Part shown: positions 33,901 through 45,630 of the stretch, piece by piece
Position numbering within the stretch: position 1 is the stretch's first letter
How the letters are laid out: the number at the start of each line of letters is the position of its first letter
From: Liolophura sinensis
Taxonomy: Eukaryota; Mollusca; Polyplacophora; Chitonida; Chitonidae
Direction: 5' to 3'
DNA: 64,000 bases
NCBI RefSeq assembly: GCF_032854445.1
Contig: NC_088300.1
Span: 56,704,984 to 56,768,983 of the forward strand
Position numbers and translations under genes: made by a program
The notes under the pieces: model-generated
What the model was told of the DNA's origin: nothing
Database searches by the model: none
What the model saw: only the letters and a program-made list of their open reading frames with translations

Positions 33901-36900
33901 AACGACACCTCACCATTCGAAAAACTGTTACTTAATATGTCTTGCTATGTGTGCTCGTAAAACTTATGCCTTACGTTGAAGTTGTTGGTGGAATGATGCT
34001 TAATTACTTAAAAGAGACTGATGAGTCAAAGATCAGGTGTTGTGTCAGCCAAAGTAACTACTTTTTAGCCGTAGCACTATTAATAATATTGATGTCATAT
34101 TCTTAAATGGTGTTTTAAGAAGGAGAACAAATGCTGATATTTGTATGTAACACCTTCATGCTTACAATAAGTGTCCACTCTTATGGTGGACTATTCATTT
34201 AAACTCATTTAAAATTCACTTAATCCGTTAACTTTTTTGTCACTGTCAATACTGCTTATATGTCCTGATGAACCATTTTGTTTTTTTCTTTTTGGACATA
34301 TCTCGTCAGATAACCAGGAGGCCGATATCGTCACATCAACAGAAGAAGCCCTTGCCACTCCTGGGTCGCAGTCTTTGCAAGCTGAAGAGAAAACAGTTAT
34401 ACCTGTCCCATCTTCTGTCGCACCGGACAGAAAGAACTCTGTGCCCCAATCCAGCGCTGCTATGGAACTAAGCAGCACTCATTTGAACGTTGTGAGACAC
34501 AGTATGATTAGATTTGAGAAAGTCATCCCAGACAAGGGCGTGGTCGACGTCAAAACGGCCATATCGAGCCTCAAACTCCTGCTAGAGGACATCGCCATGG
34601 ATAGGTGTTCACGACGCGAGCTTGAGATGATTGTGAAATACGCCGCGCGAGATCGAGGCTGGTGGGATTCTGGGGCGAATAACCTTGTTGAGATAATGCT
34701 AAAAACCATTCTGAGTGAACTTCGCACGGGTAATGTTAACAACGACGGGTTATCACAGCTCATCCTCTCCGTAGTGGGTATTCCGTTATATCGGACTGAA
34801 TCCCATCTCGACCTTCTTGAACATTTCCTGGCCGTGGTTGTTCGTGATATCAGTGAACAGTTAAAAAGCGATAGTCTGAGCGATAATCAACTACAATGTC
34901 TAACGACGGCCATCACGTCACTGTTTCTCGATCCGGAAATAGATATTGCCGGAACAGTCGTCACCGATATGCTAGCACGTCTAAGAGCAGGTGCCACCGG
35001 AAATGACACGGAAAGAAACACCAGCTCAGTGCTAAGCAAAGCTATAGTTGGGAAAGTTTTGAAACATTTGGCTTTCTTCATGGCAGAATGGGATGGAAAC
35101 AACAATATTCCTACTCATACTGCAAATGTGATAGCAAGCAAAACCTTGGCTGAATTAGGAACCCGCCTAACCGCACAAGAACTCACACAAAGAGATGCCG
35201 TTGGAAGTTCGATAATAGCTGAATGGATTATCAGTCAGGCTTTAAGCGGACTTACCCAACATGGTCCCTTACAGGACATGACCGATGAAATTACACCTCC
35301 AGACGAAAAAACAGAAAACTGTGCAGAAGTACTCGCAAACGACGTTATTCAGACTATGAAGAGAGAACTAACAGTAGTGAGAACATCATCTGTGTGCGAC
35401 AAAAAGGGCGTTCCAATCGTTAAAGATATCGTTCAGAATGTTGTTAACTACATAATTGACCCAAAGTCTTTAAAGATCGGGGATGTTCACCGAGATGAGC
35501 CAGCTATTGCGATGCGGATACTGCAAGGCACTTTAATTCATCTATCTAACATCGTTACATGGAATATCAATACAACCATGGCCGAAGACGAAGAGGCAGA
35601 TTACACATTGGCGAAAACCATGGTAGCATATAGTTTGAGACAGATTGCAACTTGTTTGGAACTTGAAAAATACGACGAACCTAAATCATCGAAAAGGACC
35701 CCTTTCATCACAAAGATGCTGGAGGAAATGGGAGAGACTCGCATTGTGAGCTCGATAGTTTCTCAAGATTTGCTCGGACATGAAAGCTCATCTGTGGCTC
35801 TTCATATTCTCTTAGAAACTATGAAACAGCTGACAACACTGTTCTCCGATGAAGATGATTCCATGCTGAACAAAACGGCTAGTAAGACTGTTGAAGATTC
35901 ACTGAAAGCTCTTGCAAGCTCAGTAACGAAGCACGTTGTAGAATCTGCTTCCTCGCCAGTAGTAGTTCGGATCGTTAATGAAACACTTAAATGTTTACGG
36001 GGGACAAATCCAAACTCAAGCAGTTGGAAAGGGGAGGAGAAAAATGACAATCTTGTGAACGAAACAGTTTTCAATACACTGACTGGCTTGCTGGATGTAG
36101 TGACTAGCGTTTTCTCCTGCATGGAAACAGACGCCAGCATGGCAGAGTTTGAAGTTTTAGCTCAAGATATGATTTTTGGAACGTTTCAGCAGACTCTAAA
36201 ATCTCTGTTAAATGCTACAGTTAAAGTCAAGAGTGCCCGCAGTGACAAAAAATCTCCTATAAAGTTCAAGATTGTTTGTGAGACCATACGCCACTTAACT
36301 CGCCACTTAATGCTCAGTACAGCGACAGTGCAAGATAACATTGACTTGGACGGGAACTGTGCTGCGAGTCAGCTTGTACGTCACACTTTGGAACAGTTTT
36401 CCGAAGTCATGGTAAGGAGTGTGTCCCGTATCCAACTGGACAAAGTTTTTTCGCCGGTTCAATCTGTAACTGAAGGGATAAAGAAATTGGCCACAGCTAT
36501 ATCAGATGGTTCCATGACGATTGGGGATAAGCAAAACCTTACCCTTCCTTCAGAATCAAAGAAACTAGTAAACAAGATAAAAGAAAACCTGTTGAATCTA
36601 ATGGATGAAACAATGTGCCCCGATACTCAGCATGCCTTGTTCCATGTACTAAAACAAACAGCGTTTGGTGTGTCAGAAAGTTTGTCTGCAAGCAATATCC
36701 ACTCTACAGACACATTAGTCCTCGCCAACCACATGGTTAATGACATTCTTAATGACTTAGCCACCGTCGTGGCATCCGCCAGAGAAACGATCTCTCCACA
36801 TGATGCTAGTGTTGTAGATCAACAGATACTGAATGAAATCACGCGCAAGCTAGATATCTGGACAGCTGCATGGCCGACGATGGCCATGCGCGCTTCCGTG

Positions 36901-39900
36901 TACGACTTTAACGGTTGTCCTCTTATAGCAGGTGACATTGTTAAGCGGCTGTTGACCAAACTAACAGCGAGCAGCTACCGTAAAAACTCAAAGTTTCCTG
37001 AAGCCAGTCATCATTTCGTTGTAGTGACATCTGTCTGCGCAATCTTGAACAGACTTGCATTTGGTGCCAGTATGATTGTTGATCGCAGTGTCGATGTTTT
37101 CGAGAGTTCGGGTCTAGGAAAACAAACTGACTGTGATATACTGAGACATCTACTTCAGGAAATTAAAGAGAATCAACTTCCACCTAACGACGTTAGAGCT
37201 TTGGCCGAAACAATTATTCCCACATTCAGCATTGTAAACTTCCCTGCGTTAAATAAGGAAACCTCAAATGCAGTGGTAGGTTTCGTAATGGATTTCTTAA
37301 CGACAATGCAACAAAATATTGAAGACAATACATTTTCAGAGCATGATCTTGCTGAGGTCAGGGATGAAGTCTTTCATAATGGCAAACAAGTACGCCTTCA
37401 AAGAAGATATGCTGGTGTTAGAGAATTTGGGATTATTAATACACGAGAATTAATGCTAAAGGTGTTACGTATAGCTCGGGATGGAGAATTTAGACAGTCA
37501 GAAATTGACAGAATTAGTCGGAATTTGCTCAAGCTTGACACGACAAAATCTGATTCACAAACAATGACATTGCAAACAATGGATGAACATATGGAAGAAA
37601 CCATACACAGATTACGAGATAAACTACTTTCTGCAAAACTGTCGACAACGGAGCTTAAAAAAATCACTGCTGGAATCGTGGATGCTTGTACTACACAAAC
37701 CTACGGTGGAAATGATTCGGAAGCACCACTGACGAAGGTCATGGGAATACTAAGAACTTTAAGCAGCTTGCAGAGAGTTGTAATGGATATTGAGGACGGC
37801 AGATTCACATATCACGAAATAAGTCGTTTAGCATATTCCATTGTGGCGTCCACTTCTGAAAAGATGAAACATCCCTCAACATCAGAAATTCCAGTGCAAG
37901 AGCTAAACGCTTCTGTTGCAGCAGCAATAACCGAGCAAATAAAGGACATCCTGCAGAATCTGAAAAATGATCACATCGATGAGCCCGCCGCTGAGAAAAT
38001 GGCAGCCGTTATCCTCTCTAAACTTGGAAATGGACTTCTCAATAAAAACGTTTTTAATCCTGTTGCTTGGAAAGGTTTGTCAAATTTACTGATAACCTTA
38101 ATCCAGGCTCTGTCTCAAAAACTGAGATCATTTATTTCCAGTTTGACATTGTCTGTGCCAGTACATTTGGTATGTGATGATGCCCAGCCATCGTCCAGCT
38201 ACATCATCAACAGAAATGCCCCGAAGCTAACACTACAAGGTATTGAACCAAACACTCTGAACACGTTGGTCAGATGCGCCCTGAAAACGTTAATTCGTAG
38301 GCTAACTACTAAAAGTGAAAGTGAAAACCAACAAGACAACCATCCCAAGATAAGAAGGATCACATCACAAAGGGCAGTTGATCTTGACACGACGAGGACA
38401 GTACTTGTTGCCTTGTCAAAAACCTACGCAGATTTAGATCAGCTTGTTTTTCATAAAACTGAATCTTTAAAAAACAATGTTGGAATTTCCGTGCGAAGAG
38501 CTCTACTTCAGTTAGTCCATGATATAGACTTGAGGCGATTGTCTACCAACCAAACGAATAACATTGGAGAGACCCTTTTGAAATGGTGGGAAGGTAACAA
38601 AGCAAGCTACGAATCTACTGCGGCAAACGAAGCTATGAAAGCTGTTTCCTCACTTGTTGACAAAATCAAGGTTCGGTCTAAGATTGTGGGGCCCCCGAGA
38701 CAAAATGAGCAGTTTGCAACAGTGAAAATAACAGAAGAACGCGTAAGAGGTTTCATTAAGCAGTTTGAAGAAGAGGAGAACGAACTGCTGAAAGCTCTAT
38801 CTCAACAGTCCCTGATTTCTCCGCGTGCTTCTGCTGAAGTTGTTGTTGAGTCTGTGCTCCGTGCAATGTACGATGATACATGGATGGATGAGGAAATGGG
38901 AGTGAAAATTGTAGACGAGAAAGAACATCACGACGTAACTGCAACAAAGGCTGTCACTTCACTGTCGAAGCCACTTGATTCTGATGTCACTGACGCAATG
39001 GAACATGCAATCACGAGCTCCTCACAGGAAAAACATAGAATGAAAGACAACCAGACTAACCTACAAACGACCCTCGCAGTTGAATCGGGCATAGTCTCCT
39101 CTGACAGTTTAACTTCTGCGCTGGAAAGTGCATTTGTAGATATTACAGGCCCTTCCGTCAAAGCTGAACCCATTGCAAAGAAAATCAGCGCTGTATTGCA
39201 AGAATACTCAACAACATCATGCAGCGCAGAGGATATCACTCAGCCACTCGTAGAAGTGGCAAAGCAGGATCTTGTGTCAAAAGTCTCGCCTTCAGTTGCC
39301 TCAGACCTGGCACGGAAGGCAGCAGAGCTAACTTTGCAGCATACTGTTAACACTGACTCTACAAAGTTACAGCATATTTCCAATGATAATATTGTTCAAC
39401 ATGAAAATGGAGAGAGCTTGGTCGATTCTACCCTCACACCCAATATTTCCCAACTCGCCCAAAGAATAGTGGATTCCACCATAAGGCTTTTGATCACAAA
39501 CAACATCTCTCTTGAATCCATAACACATAAGTTTTCAAAACACAATTCGTCACACCAGTCCAACTTGCCGGGCAAAGACAAGTCAGTGACTGTGACGAAA
39601 CTATCAAATCTCCAGTGCCCCAGTACAAAGAGTAGCGCCAACGAAGAATGGGAGAAATCACAGAAAGATAGTGTACCGCAAGGTCAATCAAGCAAGCATT
39701 CCAATAGCCCCCTTAACAAAGATGCCAATGACTTCAACACTACACCTGAAACTATCAGCCAAATGTCCCAAGTAGAGGTTTTGGCAGTGAAGTCTCTTGT
39801 GGAATCATTAACGAATGAAAACATTGAACCAGCTAAAATAACGTCGTATATTCAGAAGGCAGAGGAGAGAGATCCTGCCTTGGTTAAGGTTATTTCAGGG

Positions 39901-42216
39901 CCTGGAATTGTGTACGGTTCAGATTCGCTCACGGAACAAATTGTTCAAATGATCCTGACCGCTATGGCTGTTAAATCTGAGGAGGCAGACAATTCTACAG
40001 CCTTATCAGACACATCAAACCTCACTGACAAGGTAGTAAGATCTTTAATTAGACTCATAGATAAATCTCAAGAAGATCTCGAAGGACAAACTAAAGCTAC
40101 AGCATCAGCCCTGAGTGGATTAGTCGACACGATAGAAAAGGATTTGGAGAAAGCTATTCGTAGATCACAAGAAGACAATTCTATCGATGTAACGGACATT
40201 GCCAAGCCAATTACTTCCGTTGAGAGAAAAGCTGAGCTGACAACTCTTGACAGAATAAAAGAAATCCTCCTGCGAATAATTGAGGATGTTTCGACAAATC
40301 GTCTAACCACAGATCAACTTGAAGACATAGCCTCAGCCGCCGTCGATGGGATGACCGACAAGTCCTCTCCTCAACCGTTGCCAAGCGCTCGTTCAAATTC
40401 AGCGTCATCTGGAGCAGTGATTCAAACATTACAGGCTATTATCAACGACATTGATGTCGGGCACTTTAGGCTTGAAGACGTCGAACGAATAAAATCTCAA
40501 CATTTTTCCCAAACTACCGTTGAACAGAAAGAGAAAATGGACAATTCTGATAATTTGACTGAGGAGACATCAAAGGAATCAATTTCAAATATTATAAAGG
40601 ACATTTTAAATCGGATTCTTGATGAAATAAAGACAATCAATTTTTCGACTGCGCATGGTACAAGCCTGATTTCAGATGAGGCAGACCTACATAAACAAAA
40701 CCGAGTTCGCGCATGGATTCTGGACAGCCATGTGTACTGTGATAATTCTCATCTTATCCAAGAAATTGCCGTGGAATCTATCCACAGTGCTCTAGAAAGG
40801 ATAAAGGAAAATAAAATGAGCGAATCAGAAACTCTTGTTTTAGCAGATGTCATTAACGAAAAGGTGGCTAGCCAAAAACGGACTGATGCCAGTAAAAACG
40901 ACACTCGAAAGTTAGTGGTGGAAACGTTAGAAAACACACTTCTAATGATTGACAGAAATGGACTCTCGACAAAAATGACGGACAACCTTGTGAAAGCTGT
41001 TCTGCGTGTTATGTTGATGAACACGGAACCACAATACTCCGGCGACAATCCTAACAACGTCTCGCCCTCAAAAAGAAACAACGTTGTTAGGTTTCTGTCG
41101 AAAATTCTCACTCATTTGTTGACGGTAACGAGCAGTGTACACGGGGAAGAAGGCAGTGAGGCGGTTTTGGAGAGAGACTCCGTTGAGCGTCTTGATGTTC
41201 CTGAAGATGCTGACAAAAAAAGTCAGTCTTCAACTGACCCAGAAGTTAACATTTTGCCAACCATAGGAGGTGAAGAGTTGCATCTTGATGCCGAAACAAC
41301 AGCCACTGCCCTCTCCGCCATCTCAATACGCGGCCGTCCTGGTGTTGTCAATCCCCATAATCCAATCCCTAGAAATTCTTTCAGGGATCTGCATCGACCC
41401 GAACTCGGTCGAACTGAAGTCCTGAGTCACGGGAAACCCGTGGAAGTGGAGGCCAAACTGCAGAAGGTTGCGGAAGAAAATATCCATCTTGTGCATGATG
41501 TGGAAGACAGTGACATGACGACTATAGCAGAAGCACCTTCTTCTGTAACTTGCAGCAGTTCCAGTGCCTCGGGTTCCCCGACGGATCTTGATGGCAAATT
41601 GCAAAACATTGTTTCACTTACTTCCCCTGATGAAGATTTGGTGATGGTAACCAATGTAGAAGGGAGCAGTTCTGTGATTCACTCCAACACAAACACTAAC
41701 TCACCTAAACCCATCAGCATCAGAAGAAAATATGCAACAGGTAAGACCAAGGTGGACAACACAAAAATGCAAAAAACTATTAAGGTCACTATTCCAACAA
41801 AAATACGGAATAAGGCTCAAGAGGTTCCCGTGGTCGAAAGTCGTTCAAAATCTGAAGCTTCTTTGAAAAACCGTCCGACAAAATCTCCATCAATGCATTT
41901 GAAACAACGCTCAACTGAGACTGTCGCTTCCAAACAAGGTGCCATGCTTCCTCAAAGAAAGAAGTCGCCTTCTCCTACATTCAAACTGAAGATGAAGAAA
42001 AAAGTGGCCGCCTTGGACTCTGGAGGGCTTCAGTCAGAAGGCTCCACTCTACCTAGCGTCACCGGTGCATGTGAAATAAAGGAGCAAGGGCCCCAGATTT
42101 TGCGAGTCCAGTCGCTGAGCGGATTTCATAGCACCCCTGTTACCATCCGAGAACTGCAAGTCACACAAATACCTGATACCTCACCAATAATGGACTCGCC
42201 GCTCGAAGGCACTTAA
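27991..42216 (+). CDS. FSIP2: Fibrous sheath-interacting protein 2 homologue
   Basis: Exons: 27991-28185, 28792-29052, 29817-29926, 30495-30636, 31160-31270, 31487-31634, 32056-32145, 32385-32498, 32613-32795, 32950-33024, 33550-33622 and 34310-42216 (stop TAA), about 3,135 residues. The FSIP2 signature is clear in exon 1 (HIPLDAKFPMIPAPRGTVVL) and exon 2 (FDLSDPYALVMSNDYSALHD then PHLKAHF, GFITPEGQVVCNLKEFNDYR). Exons 4-7 are Glu/Arg/Lys-rich coiled coil. The last exon encodes about 2,634 residues with no intron, as in vertebrate FSIP2 where giant exons carry most of the protein; it contains a degenerate LS/E helix-pair repeat and ends in a basic Ser/Lys-rich tail. In mammals FSIP2 binds AKAP4 in the sperm-tail fibrous sheath. 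All splice sites are GT/AG and phases agree, except exon 8 to 9: the expected frame reads ALMHVVYQEL and then a stop, while the rest of exon 9 is open one frame over, so one base appears missing near 32640. Confidence 0.88.
29162..29308. mobile_element. 147-bp MITE with perfect 19-bp inverted ends
   Basis: The left end GGGGCCACTTTCACAAAAC (29162-29180) is the exact reverse complement of the right end (29290-29308). The interior is non-coding. It lies in intron 2 of the FSIP2 gene. Confidence 0.85.
29409..29665 (-). mobile_element. SINE, near full length
   Basis: Reverse-orientation copy from TTTATTTGACTGGTGTTTTACG to the tRNA-like head (GTGCTAACCCCCTCGGCCACG). It retains the reverse B box near GGGACTTTAACTC. 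It lies in intron 2 of the FSIP2 gene. Confidence 0.85.
31030..31072 (+). mobile_element. SINE tail remnant
   Basis: GGCGTTAAGTAACAATCAAATAAATAAATA is a diverged copy of the SINE 3' end, in FSIP2 intron 4. Confidence 0.45.
32238..32283 (-). mobile_element. SINE tail remnant
   Basis: TTTATTTATTTATTTGGTTGTTGCTTTACGACG is a short, reverse-orientation copy of the SINE 3' end, in FSIP2 intron 7. Confidence 0.45.
33095..33145 (+). mobile_element. SINE tail remnant
   Basis: CCGCCGTCACCTAAGTGAAAATTCTTGAGTGCTACG is a diverged copy of the SINE 3' portion, in FSIP2 intron 10. Confidence 0.5.
33239..33430 (+). mobile_element. SINE, 5'-truncated and diverged
   Basis: Has CTTTCCCTCCGGCCGTACGT, GGGAAGGTCTGTCAGCAGCC, TTTCCTCCGG and GGCGTAATATGCCAATAAAA in family order. 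It lies in FSIP2 intron 10. Confidence 0.75.
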
Positions 42217-45200
42217 ATTCATCCAAATAAGGACGGTTTTCAAAAACTTCATTACCTTCGAATCATGTTGGCTTTATGATACACATGTGGGTCAACGTTC
42301 GAATTTAAAGTCATCGGTCATCAGTTGGGTTCTATGTTGATTTTTTTTTCTTTAATCGTAACATAGATTTACTGGGTTAATACAGTAACTTAGTCGCTTT
42401 CAACATAATATCTTGTATATAACCTATCTCTTAATTAGAGGCATCTTATTTACTCTGTGTTTTGCCATTACCAAGTAAAGCCAATTTTTGCTGTTGAATA
42501 TGTTTGTAAAAATTTAAACTGTTCGACCGCTAAATTGATAACGCAGAATTAAATGTACAGTTTAGAATGAGTGCACTGTGAATTGGTAAGGAAATAAATC
42601 ATATTTAACATGATAATGTGATTTGTGACGTATGACCTTTTTTTTTTTAGGCCTATGTGGAATTCAGTGCATGGGTGCTTGGCTTACGTACAGTGAGCAC
42701 ACCATGTAGTAGCCAGAGTTCCGTTTTCACTGCACGCAAACTAAGAGCACAAATTCACAATATTTACCAAACATATGGTAAATATACGTTGGCATGGTAC
42801 TTAGCTTATGCTAGGATTGTTTTGTGTAAGAGCCTTAAGAGGTCCCTAATTTGGTTTATTTTATTGAATAATAATTCAGCTAATCATGGCTTTAATCCTA
42901 GCAACAAACTAAGAAATTTAAAAGAAAAAGAAGACTTAAGACATAACTGGTAGCAACTTAGAAAGCCTAGTATTTGTCTCAACAACCGCTGAAAACAGTT
43001 TACATTTGTATATATGGTTGGTACGGTACACACTTTGCCGATCGTGACATGACCAATTTTAGCTGCTTGACGTTGACTCGTCACGAGATTGACCTTTCGA
43101 CATTGGTGATATCATACCACATCACAGCCACGTGGAGGTGAGGCAAGGGGCGGAGCCTACTTCACCATCAAGAGTAAAACACAATGCACTGTCCACAGTT
43201 TCGAGTTTCATCAGGGATAAATCTTTGTGCCCTGGTGTTGATTTGAGGGTCTAGAAGGAAAGTCCTTTGAGGGCATTTCTCAGGTGGTGAAAACTGTCAC
43301 CGACTTACCGATGTAGTTTCAGTTTTAGAATGTTCTGCTGCGGTGTTTCAGCAGCTCTGTAAGGTTTTTTTTTATTTGGGTATGTAAACCCTCCTTGAGC
43401 ATCGTTATTGTAAAGAACAATACTTAATTCATAAAATACCGGTTAAATTATGTTTTTGGGGTTTTTTTTACAATAAAATTTTAGTATTGTCTGTTCGCAC
43501 TCTTAAGCTGCACGACACAAAATGGACCCATTTCCGGTGATTCAGGCGGGTCATGATTTTAAAAGGTGTTTGTTGCGGGTAACGTGACCGAGTCGCTATA
43601 TTTAGCGATTTTTTTGAGTGGAAAATGTGAGAATTTCTTTCTTCGGGAGTCAAACATTGCCGAACACAAACCACTGTACTGCTCCGATTTACCGAAATTA
43701 TGTTCAGTATTACAGGTTTGCTCTCGACAAGTAAAGGAGAAAATTCGTTTCATCCACAACCTCATCTTCCCATTAAGAATGTAGGCCCTAAAAATCTCAC
43801 AGTGGCATCGTTTAAAACTTAGTGTTTTAGTCACAGATCCCGTGGACTTATCCTTTAATACCACTAGTCAGTGTGGTTAAGTACTGATCGGTAAGTCAGT
43901 TGATCCACATTCGTGCAGCTAATACCTCATAATCCTGCAATTGCACTGCACCATAACCAGACCCCTTTCAAATCCACGAGTTCTAGTTTTTTATTTACCC
44001 AGTATCTCATCACTGTTTATCACTGTGACAATATTTTTTCACTTCTTGGATAGCAGTCAGTTTTATGAGTGCAATGAAGTAAATAATCGGACACAGATAT
44101 GTAAAGCATTCAGTTGGTATTCAATGAACGCAAGACTGTGCAACGGCCGGTTATGGTCACCAATACTCTATAACATAAAAAGCAAAGAAATTGAGAAATT
44201 CCTTGTCCAAGGCCAGGATTGAACACCCAACTCCTCACCCAGCAATTGGGATTCAAGCAGCATGCCAATGAGCCATAAAAGTACTCCCATAAAGGTAACT
44301 CTGTGATATTCAATTTCACTAAAGCCACATATAGTAGGTCTAAGTCTATATACATATACATCAACAACCGTTTTATCATGTTTGGATCACAAGATGCCAG
44401 TTGTTAAGTGTGTACAGGTCAAGAAATGTTGGACAGGTACAAAAAAATTGCTTGGCAAATCAGGTAGGTGACCATGTTGTGGCAAATACATATAATCTTC
44501 AACAAAACCAGTTTTGGTCTTCCAACTGGTCGATAGTTTAAATGGTCATTAGGCATATTATCACTATAAAATCAGGAACTAAATGTATGTTAATGCGCTA
44601 TCTCTGACAAATTTAATGAGTCATCAAACAACAAGGCCTTCTTACATGGTGTCCACTTAACGTTACGAGCACGCAACTTTCATGCTAACAAGCCTTCAGT
44701 GCCGATTGCCCAGGTCTTTATGTGCACATCATGCTCTGAGGGCTTCGTGCAACCATACCCAGGTCAGTAACTTCAACAGACCAAAGAATGGAAACAGTTT
44801 TTAATGATTGTAAAGGTCACCTTTAATTACCATTGAAGCAATGTACAAATCACACTAGTCATCTCTCAAGAGAAACAAAGCACAATATTGACATAAAGTG
44901 ATGAAGCCCAGCAGTGATGGTCTCCCTTACACATGATTCCTGTTATGATGTGCCTGCTCTATGGCATCTCCGTTAACTCTATCCCAAACTTATCTTCTAA
45001 AGTTGAGAAAAGACAAATGCAAATAGAAAATTTCATACCGTTTTTTACAAGCCAATCAAATGTACCATATTTAAAGCACTTAAACATATGTGACAGACAA
45101 ACTTCAGGAGCCGATGGAAATGTATGCTCCAAAAAGTACACTGGCATTATGTTCAGGACAGCAAACCGGGAGCTAGCTAAACGTAGTGCAAAATGCTTGT

Positions 45201-45630
45201 GATCAGATTTTACCAGTCATCAGTAATGAGTAGCTATATGCAAAGTCTATCTTGATAAAATGAAGACGGTCTAAGGCAAATGACTAGTACTTCATATCTT
45301 AGGCATCCGAAGTAACAACATGGTCAACTGCCATGCTATTATCTATTTACTTTTCACAAAAGTAGCTTTAATACAGCTTTGCACAGGGTGGGAAGTTTTT
45401 TGTAGTTGTACGAATACTTGTCCTGAACAACAACAACTGTACTTAAACACCAAATGTTTGCCTCAATTTGAAGGGGGGAAAAAAAGGATATAAACAAAAA
45501 TACAAACGTTATAATTTACACATGATCAGGTCTGTGTAGCCCCAAATTGTCTGTTCTTGTGCAGTAAGGAAATGCTCAGCGGTTCTTTTCGATGCAAATA
45601 TATAAAGATGAGCCACTGGACAGGGCTGTG
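42217..45630. other. Convergent intergenic region between FSIP2 and SUPT5H
   Basis: It begins with the FSIP2 3' UTR; an AATAAA at 42593-42598 (377 nt after the stop) is the best poly(A) signal. It ends with the SUPT5H 3' UTR, for which the nearest minus-strand signal is the weaker ATTAAA at 45367-45372 (reverse complement). The middle contains a tRNA-derived repeat head at about 44205-44290 and otherwise nothing that I can support as coding. Confidence 0.4.
44205..44290 (-). mobile_element. tRNA-derived SINE head (third type)
   Basis: In reverse complement: TTATGGCTCATTGGCATGC (A-box-like), GCTTGAATCCCAATTGC, then GTTCAATCCTGGCC (B box). The layout is that of a degenerate tRNA-derived repeat, without a convincing cloverleaf. 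Confidence 0.4.

Noticed and set aside
44205-44290. Functional tRNA gene on the minus strand
   Set aside because: A- and B-box-like words are present but the acceptor and anticodon stems do not pair. It was kept only as a tRNA-derived repeat.
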